NCBI RefSeq assembly: GCF_900156305.1
Contig: NZ_FTPL01000003.1
Coordinates: 372,001-436,000, forward strand
From: Edaphobacillus lindanitolerans
Lineage (GTDB): Bacteria > Bacillota > Bacilli > Bacillales_A > Planococcaceae
DNA length: 64,000 bases
Direction of reading: 5' to 3'
This document shows, in pieces, positions 30,950 to 38,937 of this stretch (its first letter is position 1; every line of letters starts with the position of its first letter). Under the pieces are notes generated by a model. It was given only the letters and a program-made list of their open reading frames with translations, searched no databases and was not told the origin of the DNA. The translations under genes and the position numbers were made by a program.

Positions 30950-32536
30950 GTGGGCAATTTTTTTGAGAACGTATCGCTGACCGCCATGATTTTGTTCATC
31001 CTGCTTGTCGTCGGACCGGTTGTGACAGTCGTCTGGCTGTTCTTCTATGACCGGGGACAAAAGCAGCATTCGATCCTGAGGAATTTTCCGATCCTCGGGC
31101 GGGTCCGTTATTTCCTGGAACGGACGGGTCCTGAATTCCGGCAATACCTGTTTTCCGATGACAATGCCGGAAAGCCGTTCAGCCGGGAGGAGTACCTCGC
31201 GATGGTGCTTCCGGGCAAGTACAAAAGCAATCTGATCGGCTTCGGCTCGAAGCGCGATTTCGAGGAGCCGGGCTATTACATCAAGAACGCCATGTTCACA
31301 AAACAGAACGAAGAAATGCGGGTGGACAACTCAGAATTGGTCAACACCCGCCATTACGTGATCGACGATGAGGGACTCTTCACCCGAAAAGAACATACGG
31401 AAGAGATACCGGCACTGCCTTGGCTGCTGCCGGAAGACGAAGCGGTCGTCATCGGACCGGACTGCGAGCACCCGTTCAGGGCACGCAGCCTGCTCGGCCA
31501 GTCGGGCATGAGCTACGGGGCGCTCGGGAAAAATGCCATCACCGCCCTGTCAAAGGGGATCGGGATGGCGAAGGGCGCCTGGATGAACACGGGGGAAGGC
31601 GGATTGTCGGATCATCATCTTGCCGGCGGCCCGGAGATCATCGCCCAGATCGGATCCGGACTGTTCGGATTCCGGACGGAGGACGGCGAGTTCAGCATTG
31701 AAAAGGTCAGGGAGAAGGCGGCCCTGCCGAACGTCCGGGCATTTGAGCTGAAGCTCGCTCAAGGGGCGAAGATGCGCGGGGGGCATGTCGAAGGGGCCAA
31801 AGTCACCGAAGAGATCGCCCAGATCCGGACGGTCCAGCCGTACACGACGATCAACAGTCCGAACCGGTTCAATCAGTTCAGCGACTACCCGTCGATGTTT
31901 GACTTCATCTCGCAGATCCGCGAAGCCGGCGGCAAGCCGGTAGGCATCAAAGTCGTCATCGGCAGCAAAAGCGAGGCCGATGAACTGGCGTCCTGGATGG
32001 AAAAGACCGGCAAGGGCCCGGACTTCATCACGGTCGACGGTTCGGAGGGCGGCTCCGGCGCGACCTACCGGGATATGGCCGACAGCCTCGGCCTTCCGAT
32101 CAAGACGGCGCTCACGATCCTCGACGACTCGCTCCGTGAACATGGCGTGCGTGACCGTGTGAAGATCATCGCTTCGGGCAAGATCACAACGCCCGACAAA
32201 GCGGCCGTCGCCCTTGCACTCGGTGCGGACCTTGTCCAGGTCGCCCGCGGATTCATGATCTCCGTCGGCTGCATCATGGCGCTCCGATGCCATACGAACG
32301 AGTGCCCGGCCGGCGTTGCGACGACCGATGAAAGCCTTCAAAAGGCGCTGGTCGTCGATGAAAAGAAATACCGGGTCACGAACTATATCCTCACGATGAG
32401 AGAAGGCCTGTTCCGCATCGCGGCGGCAGCCGGCCTCGACTCGCCGACCCAGTTCAACCGGAGCCACCTTGTTTATATGGATGAACGCGGCAAAGCCCAT
32501 CCCGTCCACAGCTGCCGGGAACACGTGAGCTCTTGA
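30950..32536 (+). CDS. yerD: FMN-binding glutamate synthase-domain protein, YerD-like
   Basis: A protein of 528 residues. An N-terminal membrane helix (MILFILLVVGPVVTVVWLFFY) is followed by the GltB alpha/beta-barrel domain: LGQSGMSYGALGKNAITALSKG, MNTGEGGLSDHH, KLAQGAKMRGGH, DFITVDGSEGGSGATY, KIIASGKITTPDKAAVALALGADLVQVARGFM, and the cluster-like CHTNECPAGVAT. It lacks the amidotransferase domain of real glutamate synthase, so its reaction is unknown; homologues are called FMN-binding glutamate synthase family. The GTG at 30950 is preferred over ATG 30932 because the RBS AAAGGGGAG lies between them. A terminator follows. Confidence 0.9.
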   Translation: MGNFFENVSLTAMILFILLVVGPVVTVVWLFFYDRGQKQHSILRNFPILGRVRYFLERTGPEFRQYLFSDDNAGKPFSREEYLAMVLPGKYKSNLIGFGSKRDFEEPGYYIKNAMFTKQNEEMRVDNSELVNTRHYVIDDEGLFTRKEHTEEIPALPWLLPEDEAVVIGPDCEHPFRARSLLGQSGMSYGALGKNAITALSKGIGMAKGAWMNTGEGGLSDHHLAGGPEIIAQIGSGLFGFRTEDGEFSIEKVREKAALPNVRAFELKLAQGAKMRGGHVEGAKVTEEIAQIRTVQPYTTINSPNRFNQFSDYPSMFDFISQIREAGGKPVGIKVVIGSKSEADELASWMEKTGKGPDFITVDGSEGGSGATYRDMADSLGLPIKTALTILDDSLREHGVRDRVKIIASGKITTPDKAAVALALGADLVQVARGFMISVGCIMALRCHTNECPAGVATTDESLQKALVVDEKKYRVTNYILTMREGLFRIAAAAGLDSPTQFNRSHLVYMDERGKAHPVHSCREHVSS

Positions 32537-32545
32537 TTATGCAAC

Positions 32546-32573
32546 ACCGTCCGACCGGGCGGTGTTTTTGCTT
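32546..32573 (+). terminator. Terminator of the YerD-like gene
   Basis: ACACCG and CGGTGT form a stem with additional CCG/CGG pairing in the loop, followed by TTTTTG. Confidence 0.78.
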
Positions 32574-32691
32574 GCTGTGATATTTCCGGATGGATGGCAT
32601 CCGCAATCCGACTGCCGTTCAAGCACGGCTGCATGAAATCGGTCACAGCGATTATTCTTCAAAAGGGTCAGAAAAATATGTTAATATAAAT

Positions 32692-32707
32692 CTGAAAGCG
32701 ATTTCAG
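32692..32707. promoter_or_regulatory. Palindrome at the acyl-CoA synthetase promoter, candidate operator
   Basis: CTGAAA-GCGA-TTTCAG is a perfect 6-bp inverted repeat, directly after an AT-rich TTAATATAAAT that could be the -10, and 14 bp before the ATG's upstream context. The position suits a repressor site. No FadR-type consensus is evident. Confidence 0.45.
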
Positions 32708-32720
32708 GGGGGATGGCGGA

Positions 32721-34355
32721 ATGTCACTTTTAAATCAGACAGTCGGGCAGGTCGTCCGGGAGAAGGCACGGCAATTTCCGGAAGTCGAAGCCTATGTATA
32801 TCCGGAGCATGGAATCCGGAAGACGTACCGCGAGTTCGATGGGGAAACGGACCGGCTGGCAAAAGCGTTCATCGGCATGGGGATTCAAAAAGGGGAACAT
32901 GTCGCGATCTGGTCGGACAACAAGCGGGAGTGGTTCCTGAGCCAGTTTGCCACCGGCAAGATGGGGGCCGTGCTCGTCACGGTGAACACGAACTACCAGG
33001 CCGCGGAGCTGGAGTATCTGCTCCGGCAATCGGACGCGACGACACTCATCCTCGATGAAAGTTTCAAGGGGACGAGCTATATCGACATCGTGCGGGCGGT
33101 CTGTCCGGAATCCGCCCATTCGGCCAAGGGGGAAATCAGTTGCGACAGGCTGCCGAAGCTGAAGCGGATCATCCTCATGACGGAGAGCGACGAACCCGGC
33201 ATGTATAAGTGGTCGGAACTGGAAGCATTTGCTGAGGAAGTAGCCGATGAATCCTTGGAGTCACGCTTTGACTCGCTTGATCCGGATGACGTGATCAACA
33301 TCCAGTATACGTCGGGGACGACCGGATTTCCGAAGGGTGTCATGCTGACGCACAACAACATCGTCAACAATGCACAGCTCATCGGAGATTTCATGAAGCT
33401 GACCGAGAAGGACCGGCTTTGCATTCCGGTGCCGTTCTTCCATTGCTTCGGCTGTGTGCTCAGCACATTGACGGCGGTCACTCATGCGTCCACCTGTGTC
33501 ATCGTCGAGCAGTTCAAGCCGCTTACGGTGCTGAAGGCCGTGCAGGACGAGAAATGCACGGCGCTCAATGGGGTGCCGACGATGTTCATCGCGGAGCTTG
33601 AGCATCCGGAGTTCAAGAATTTCGATACATCCTCGCTCCGGACTGGCATCATGGCAGGATCGACCTGCCCGATCGAAGTCATGAAAAAAGTCATTCACGA
33701 CATGGGAGCAGATGAAATCACGATCTGCTACGGGCAGACAGAGTCTTCGCCGGTGATTACGCAGACGCGGACCGACGATCCGATCCAGAAGCGCGTCTCG
33801 ACCGTCGGCAAACCGCACCCGCATGTGGAAGTGAAGATCATCAACCCGGCGACCGGGGAGGAAGTGCCGCAGGGCGAGCCAGGGGAACTGTGCACCCGGG
33901 GCTACCACGTCATGAAGGGCTACTATAATAATGAAGAAGCGACGCGCACGGCCATTGATCCGGACGGCTGGCTCCATACCGGGGACATCGCCGTCATGGA
34001 TGGGGACGGCTATATCGACATCACCGGCCGCATCAAAGACATGGTCATCCGCGGCGGGGAGAATATCTACCCGAGGGAGATCGAGGAGTTCCTTTACACC
34101 CATCCGTCCATCAGCGACGTCCAGGTCGTCGGCGTGCCGGATCCGAAGTACGGGGAAGAGCTGATGGCGTGGATCATCCTGAAGCAGGGAGCAAAGGAGA
34201 CGGCAGAGACGATCCGGGAATTTTGCAAAGGGAAGATCTCCTATCACAAAATCCCCCGTTACATCGAGTTCACTGAAGAATACCCGATGACCGCCTCCGG
34301 AAAGATCCAGAAGTTCAAACTCCGTGAAATGTCCGAGCAGCGGGTTGAAGTATGA
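32721..34355 (+). CDS. Acyl-CoA synthetase (AMP-forming), long/medium-chain fatty acid type
   Basis: A protein of 544 residues of the ANL superfamily. The P-loop YTSGTTGFPKGVMLTHNN is near residue 195; the adenylate-binding YGQTESSP, DGWLHTGDIA, GRIKDMVIRGGENIYPREIEEFL and the C-terminal catalytic Lys region MTASGKIQKFKLREM are intact. The closest class is the fatty-acyl-CoA synthase group (FadD/YngI-like), which activates free fatty acids for beta-oxidation or lipid synthesis. The exact chain length cannot be judged. RBS GGGGGG eight bases before the ATG. Monocistronic, with a palindromic site at its promoter that may bind a fatty-acid-responsive repressor (inference). Confidence 0.88.
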   Translation: MSLLNQTVGQVVREKARQFPEVEAYVYPEHGIRKTYREFDGETDRLAKAFIGMGIQKGEHVAIWSDNKREWFLSQFATGKMGAVLVTVNTNYQAAELEYLLRQSDATTLILDESFKGTSYIDIVRAVCPESAHSAKGEISCDRLPKLKRIILMTESDEPGMYKWSELEAFAEEVADESLESRFDSLDPDDVINIQYTSGTTGFPKGVMLTHNNIVNNAQLIGDFMKLTEKDRLCIPVPFFHCFGCVLSTLTAVTHASTCVIVEQFKPLTVLKAVQDEKCTALNGVPTMFIAELEHPEFKNFDTSSLRTGIMAGSTCPIEVMKKVIHDMGADEITICYGQTESSPVITQTRTDDPIQKRVSTVGKPHPHVEVKIINPATGEEVPQGEPGELCTRGYHVMKGYYNNEEATRTAIDPDGWLHTGDIAVMDGDGYIDITGRIKDMVIRGGENIYPREIEEFLYTHPSISDVQVVGVPDPKYGEELMAWIILKQGAKETAETIREFCKGKISYHKIPRYIEFTEEYPMTASGKIQKFKLREMSEQRVEV

Positions 34356-34372
34356 ATCATATTCTATACTCA

Positions 34373-34412
34373 ACAGCCTGCAAACCATCAATGGTTTGCA
34401 GGCTGCTTTTTT
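34373..34412 (+). terminator. Terminator of the acyl-CoA synthetase gene
   Basis: CAGCCTGCAAACCA and TGGTTTGCAGGCTG form a perfect 14-bp stem, followed by CTTTTTT. Confidence 0.9.
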
Positions 34413-34509
34413 ATGGGGAAGGCCAGATGTTCGGCGTTGCCGGCAAAGTGATAGGGGGGCTGAAGCATGCGTATGATGTAAAGATACAATAAATTCAAGA
34501 GGTGATGTT

Positions 34510-36573
34510 TTGGTTGAACATTCGTCTTCGAACCATCAAAAAAGAGTAAATGAAAATAGCAAAAACGAGCAACTGGAAAAATTCCGGGTCCGAAATGCTG
34601 GAAATCCGATGGAGACAAACCAGGCAAGGAAGATCTCGGACGATGAACGGATCTTAACAGCCGGAGAACGCGGGCCCGGCTTGATGGAAGATGTTCATTA
34701 CTTTGAGAAAATCACATCCTTCGTACATGAAGAAATACCCGAAAGAAAGGTACACGCCAGAGGGTACGGGGCACACGGGGTGTTCGAGTGCTATCAATCG
34801 ATGAAGGCGTACACCAAAGCCGGGTTTCTGCAGGAAGCCGGCAAAAAAACGCCTCTGTTTGTCCGTTTTTCCACTGTGCAGGGGAGCAAGGGGTCCAAAG
34901 ATACGGCGAGGGACCTTCGCTGTCTGGGAGTTAAGTTTTATACTGAAGAAGGAAATTATGACATGACGATGATCGCATTCCCGGTTTTGATCAACCAGGA
35001 TGCGATGAAATTTGTCGATATCATCCATGCCTATCAGCCGGAACCCCGTACGGGCATCCCGCAGGCCGCCGGTGCACATGACACCTTCTGGGATTATGTC
35101 GCAAATAATCCCGAAGCCCTCCATATGACGCTCTGGGTCATGTCAGACAGGGGAATCCTTAGAAGCTACCGGATGATGGAGTCATGGTCGGTCAATACGT
35201 ACTTGTTCGTGAATGAGCAAGGCGTCGCGACATTCGTCAGATTCGTCTGGAAGCCGGTTCTCGGATCACATTCGCTTCTGCAGGACGAAGCACAAAAAAT
35301 CGGCGGCATCGACCCGGATTTCCACCGTCGGGACCTCAGGGAAGCAATTGACCGGGGGGCGTTTCCTGAGTATGAGCTGGGGGTTCAGCTCATCCCAAAG
35401 GAAGATGAATTCAAGTTCGACTTCGATATTCTGGATGCGACGAAGTTCTGGCCGGAAGAACTCATCCCTGTCCAGATCATCGGGAAAATGACGTTGAACC
35501 GGAACGTGGACAATGAGTTTTCCGAGATTGAACAGGCGGCATTCAACCCCGGAAGCGTCGTGCCCGGAATTGACTTTTCCAACGATCCGGTTCTTCAGGG
35601 CAGGCTGCTTGCCTATAAAACGGCGCAGTATCACCGTCTGGGCAGCAAGAACTACGAGGATCTGCCGATCAACCGGCCACTCTGCCCGTTCCATAACAAT
35701 CAACGCAAAGGCTATATGAGGTACCGGATCGACGTGGACGAAACGAGCTATCATAATAACTCGCTGGACAACAACACCCCGTACACCACGCCGCCCGAAA
35801 AAGGGGGCTTTGCGCATTACCCGGCGAAAACGGAAGGGCATGTCACCCGCAAGCGGCCCGCGGCTTTCGATGACTACTATACGCAGCCCAGGATCTTTTG
35901 GAACAGCTTAACGCCGATTGAAAAACAGCATATGATCAAAGCGCTGAATTATCAGGTCGGCAGCGTGAAAAGCGAGTCGGTGCGTCAGCAAACCGTAGGT
36001 CAGCTCGTGTACGTGGATAAAGGCATGGCGGATATTGTGGCGGACAACGTCGGGGTCAGCCGTCCGGACGGGACGAACGTCCCCGTGTCGACGAGCTATC
36101 CGTCCCTCAGCCAGGCCGGAACGCCCAAATATGCATATTCACTAAAGGTGGGAGTACTGGTCGGCAACGGTTTCAACGCGGATGAGGTGGCCGGGACAAT
36201 CAAGGCTCTGGAAGAACATGGGGTTTTTGTTGTCGTCGTAAGCGATAAGCTCGGCACGGTCTTGGGGGACAACGGCATGAAACTGACGGTCAATGAGACG
36301 TTCCTGACCACAAATCCGTATTTGCTGGATTCACTTTATGTTGTTGGGGGCAGTTCAAGCAACCAGAATCAGTTTAATTACGAGGTGAAGGATTATATCC
36401 GGGTTGCGTACAATCACTATAAGCCGATCGGAATCGCGGAGGCCGGCCGGGCTTATCTGGAAGCGTCGAATGAGAACAATCTGGCCGGGGTCGTGTTTGC
36501 CTCGAACAATCCGGATTTCGCCAAGGAGTTTGTAGCGGCGATTGCCCATCAGCGTTTCTGGGACAGAAAATAG
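34510..36573 (+). CDS. katE: Large-subunit (clade 2) catalase, KatE type
   Basis: A protein of 687 residues, as in B. subtilis KatE (686). Heme-site residues are visible: catalytic His in RKVHARGYGAHG, Asn in FPVLINQDAMKF, VRFSTVQGS, and proximal Tyr in LQGRLLAYKTAQYHRLGSKN. The extra C-terminal flavodoxin-like domain (about 530-687; VGVLVGNGFNADEVAGTIKALE) defines the large-subunit clade. It breaks hydrogen peroxide to water and oxygen. The start is TTG 34510, with AAGAGGTGATG seven bases upstream. B. subtilis katE depends on SigB; I could not find a convincing SigB promoter here, although the adjacent DUF2188 gene has one. Confidence 0.93.
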   Translation: MVEHSSSNHQKRVNENSKNEQLEKFRVRNAGNPMETNQARKISDDERILTAGERGPGLMEDVHYFEKITSFVHEEIPERKVHARGYGAHGVFECYQSMKAYTKAGFLQEAGKKTPLFVRFSTVQGSKGSKDTARDLRCLGVKFYTEEGNYDMTMIAFPVLINQDAMKFVDIIHAYQPEPRTGIPQAAGAHDTFWDYVANNPEALHMTLWVMSDRGILRSYRMMESWSVNTYLFVNEQGVATFVRFVWKPVLGSHSLLQDEAQKIGGIDPDFHRRDLREAIDRGAFPEYELGVQLIPKEDEFKFDFDILDATKFWPEELIPVQIIGKMTLNRNVDNEFSEIEQAAFNPGSVVPGIDFSNDPVLQGRLLAYKTAQYHRLGSKNYEDLPINRPLCPFHNNQRKGYMRYRIDVDETSYHNNSLDNNTPYTTPPEKGGFAHYPAKTEGHVTRKRPAAFDDYYTQPRIFWNSLTPIEKQHMIKALNYQVGSVKSESVRQQTVGQLVYVDKGMADIVADNVGVSRPDGTNVPVSTSYPSLSQAGTPKYAYSLKVGVLVGNGFNADEVAGTIKALEEHGVFVVVVSDKLGTVLGDNGMKLTVNETFLTTNPYLLDSLYVVGGSSSNQNQFNYEVKDYIRVAYNHYKPIGIAEAGRAYLEASNENNLAGVVFASNNPDFAKEFVAAIAHQRFWDRK

Positions 36574-36610
36574 AAGACTGACGTGAAGTCCCGGCACTCA
36601 GTGAACGGAA

Positions 36611-36641
36611 GAAACAGCACACCATCGGGTGTGCTGTTTCT
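36611..36641. terminator. Terminator between katE and the DUF2188 gene
   Basis: AAACAGCACACC and GGTGTGCTGTTT form a 12-bp stem between convergent genes, with T-rich flanks both ways. Confidence 0.82.
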
Positions 36642-36660
36642 CTGCGCAGATGAATGCCTG

Positions 36661-37029
36661 TCAGCCTCTGTAGAGGGTATCTTCCAGGTCCCCGTCACCC
36701 TTGTAGATTTTCAGGATGCCGTCTTTCTTGTTGACATGCTCCTTCGCTTTGTCGAGAAGGGCTTTTTTCGTATCTTCACTGAATATGTTTTTGTCCTTTC
36801 CGGACTCGCGGAGCACCCAGTCCTCTCCGTCTTCCTTCACCTCAAACACCGGGCGGTTGCCTGAATCGCCTTCCACATAGTCCCTTGCCTTGTCCATTGC
36901 AATCGGAATGGCCCGCTCATCCGGGTAACCTTCCCGGAGCAGTGCGTTGGCAATCTCAATCGCTTTGCTGCGGACGTCTTTGTCCATATTCTTCATCGAG
37001 TCAGGATAATCGTGTTCTGTCCATGGCAT
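36661..37029 (-). CDS. DUF2188-domain general stress protein, YdaT-like
   Basis: A protein of 122 residues. The N-terminal part is PWTEHDYPDSMKNMDKDVRSKAIEIANALL, the YdaT-type region with small-protein homology to ChaB-like folds; the C-terminal part (DWVLRESGKDKNIFSEDTKKALLDKAKEHV) is DUF2188. The B. subtilis homologue YdaT is SigB-dependent with no known function, and a good SigB promoter lies upstream here. ATG 37029 has AAAGGAGG eight bases upstream; the open frame to 37104 crosses the promoter and is rejected. Convergent with katE, forming a likely stress pair. Confidence 0.85.
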   Translation of the reverse strand: MPWTEHDYPDSMKNMDKDVRSKAIEIANALLREGYPDERAIPIAMDKARDYVEGDSGNRPVFEVKEDGEDWVLRESGKDKNIFSEDTKKALLDKAKEHVNKKDGILKIYKGDGDLEDTLYRG

Positions 37030-37056
37030 GGCCGATGCCTCCTTTTTATCAATCAA

Positions 37057-37081
37057 ATTCCCTTGAGGGCGCAGGATAAAC
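37057..37081 (-). promoter_or_regulatory. SigB-type promoter of the DUF2188 gene
   Basis: Minus-strand GTTTAT (37076-37081), a 13-base spacer and GGGAAT (37057-37062), close to GTTTAA-N12-14-GGGWAW. It is 28 bp upstream of the ATG. Confidence 0.75.
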
Positions 37082-37353
37082 ACGCCGGGGCAATCCGCCA
37101 CCATTCATGCAGCATTCGGTCATGAGCAGCAGCACTGCTCAGTCAACGTAAGCAAACGCGCCTGATCGGATCATGGTGAACGGCCGGTTTCGCCTTTCCA
37201 CTTACTCTTCTTCCGCCTGTTTTTTGCTGAAACGCGATGAAACGCCGGTTTGTCATTCCGAGTCGATTTCCCGGGAAATATTCCGCGGCGGTCCGACACG
37301 GTCAGACGCACTGACGGAATATTTTACAACTGACAACTCTGATATCAGGAATC
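37082..37353. other. Intergenic stretch without recognisable genes
   Basis: Between the SigB promoter and the symporter promoter. No coding frame with an RBS; small inverted repeats only (GAGCAG/CTGCTC near 37124-37140 and the palindrome CTGATATCAG at 37339-37348). I see nothing else. Confidence 0.4.
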
Positions 37354-37382
37354 TTCAAACAAGAATCCTGTGTTAGGATAAT
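37354..37382 (+). promoter_or_regulatory. SigA promoter of the proline symporter gene
   Basis: TTCAAA (37354-37359), a 17-base spacer and GATAAT (37377-37382), 20 bp before the ATG, with the RBS AAAGGAGGGG between them. Confidence 0.6.
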
Positions 37383-37402
37383 TGAAAAGGAGGGGAAAAC
37401 AA

Positions 37403-38890
37403 ATGACGGAATCTACTTTCAAGCTCATCGCAATCATCATCTACATGGCGGCCATGCTGCTCATCGGCTGGTATGCCTACCGGAGAACGGCCAACTTGAC
37501 GGATTATATGCTTGGAGGGCGTTCACTCGGCCCTGCGGTCACTGCACTCAGCGCGGGGGCTGCAGATATGTCCGGATGGCTCCTGATGGGATTCCCCGGA
37601 GCAATTTATCTGACAGGCATGGGGGAGGCATGGATCGGGATCGGCCTGACGGTCGGCGCCTACCTGAACTGGCTGTTCGTGGCCCCTCGCCTGCGGGTCT
37701 ATACACATGTTTCAAGTGACTCGATCACCATCCCGAGTTATTTGCAGAGCCGGCTGAAAGATCGCTCGCCGCTGCTGAGAATCGCTTCCGGTGCCATCAT
37801 CCTCATATTCTTTACCTTTTACGTTTCTTCCGGAATGGTGGCAGGCGGCGTCTTCTTTGAAAGCTCTTTCGGACTGGGATACCATTCGGGCCTGATCATC
37901 GTATCGCTCGTGGTCTTGGCGTACACATTGTTCGGCGGCTTCCTCGCCGTCAGCTACACCGATTTCGTGCAGGGGCTGATCATGTTCCTGGCGCTGATCC
38001 TCGTGCCGATCGTCGGGTTTTTCATGACCGGGGGCCCGTCCGAGACCTTTTCTACGATCAGGGAAGCGGATCCGAATCACCTGAGCCTGATCGCAGGCAC
38101 CACAGTGATGGGGATTATTTCATCGCTTGCCTGGGGTCTCGGCTATTTCGGCCAGCCGCATATCATCGTCCGCTTCATGGCGATCAATACAGTCAAGGAA
38201 ACCAAGTCCGCCCGGAGGATCGGCATCGGCTGGATGCTGCTCAGCCTGATCGGCGCGACATTTACCGCGCTTGTCGGATATGCATATTTCCTGCAGAATC
38301 CCCAGCTGTCATTGTCTGATCCCGAAGCGGTATTCATCGAACTGGGACAGATCATCTTCCATCCGTTCATTGCCGGCATCATGCTGGCCGCCGTCCTGGC
38401 CGCTGTGATGAGTACGATCTCCTCACAGCTGATCGTCACATCCTCTGCGCTGATCGAGGACCTGTACAAGGCCGTGATCAAATCGGACGCTCCGGACAAA
38501 ACGTACGTCTTGTACGGACGGCTCGCCGTTCTGGCGGTAGCGATCATCGCATTCATTCTGTCGTGGAAGCAGAATGATACCATCCTTGCCCTTGTTTCAT
38601 TCGCCTGGGCCGGTTTCGGTGCCTCGTTCGGTCCGGTCATCCTGCTGTCTTTGTACTGGCGGAAGCTGACTTCCCAGGGGGCACTCTGGGGAATGATCGC
38701 GGGTGCGGCAACCGTCATCATCTGGAAGAGCTATCTCAAGGTTCACTTCGGCAACCTTTATGAAATTGTCCCGGGATTCATCCTTTGCATGGTCGTTGCG
38801 ATTGTGGTCAGCCTCATGACCTACAGGCCGAACCCGGATATTCAGAACGAGTTTGACGAGACCATTGAAACGCTTGCGCGTGAGCGTTGA
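37403..38890 (+). CDS. putP: Sodium/proline symporter (PutP/OpuE)
   Basis: A sodium:solute symporter of 495 residues with thirteen predicted helices. Family signature: [32 protein letters not shown] near residues 40-70 and [21 protein letters not shown]-type block [22 protein letters not shown] near 235. PutP imports proline for catabolism, whereas the close OpuE imports it for osmoprotection; no proline-catabolic genes are nearby and a BCCT osmolyte transporter is convergent with it, so an OpuE-like osmotic role is plausible (inference). ATG 37403 has AAAGGAGGGG seven bases upstream. A perfect bidirectional terminator follows. Confidence 0.92.
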   Translation: [495 protein letters not shown]

Positions 38891-38892
38891 AT

Positions 38893-38934
38893 AAAAAGAG
38901 GTTCCGGATGTATCATCCGGAACCTCTTTTATTG
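38893..38934. terminator. Bidirectional terminator between the two osmolyte transporters
   Basis: AAAAGAGGTTCCGGATG and CATCCGGAACCTCTTTT form a perfect 17-bp stem with a TAT loop. Confidence 0.92.
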
Positions 38935-38937
38935 ACG

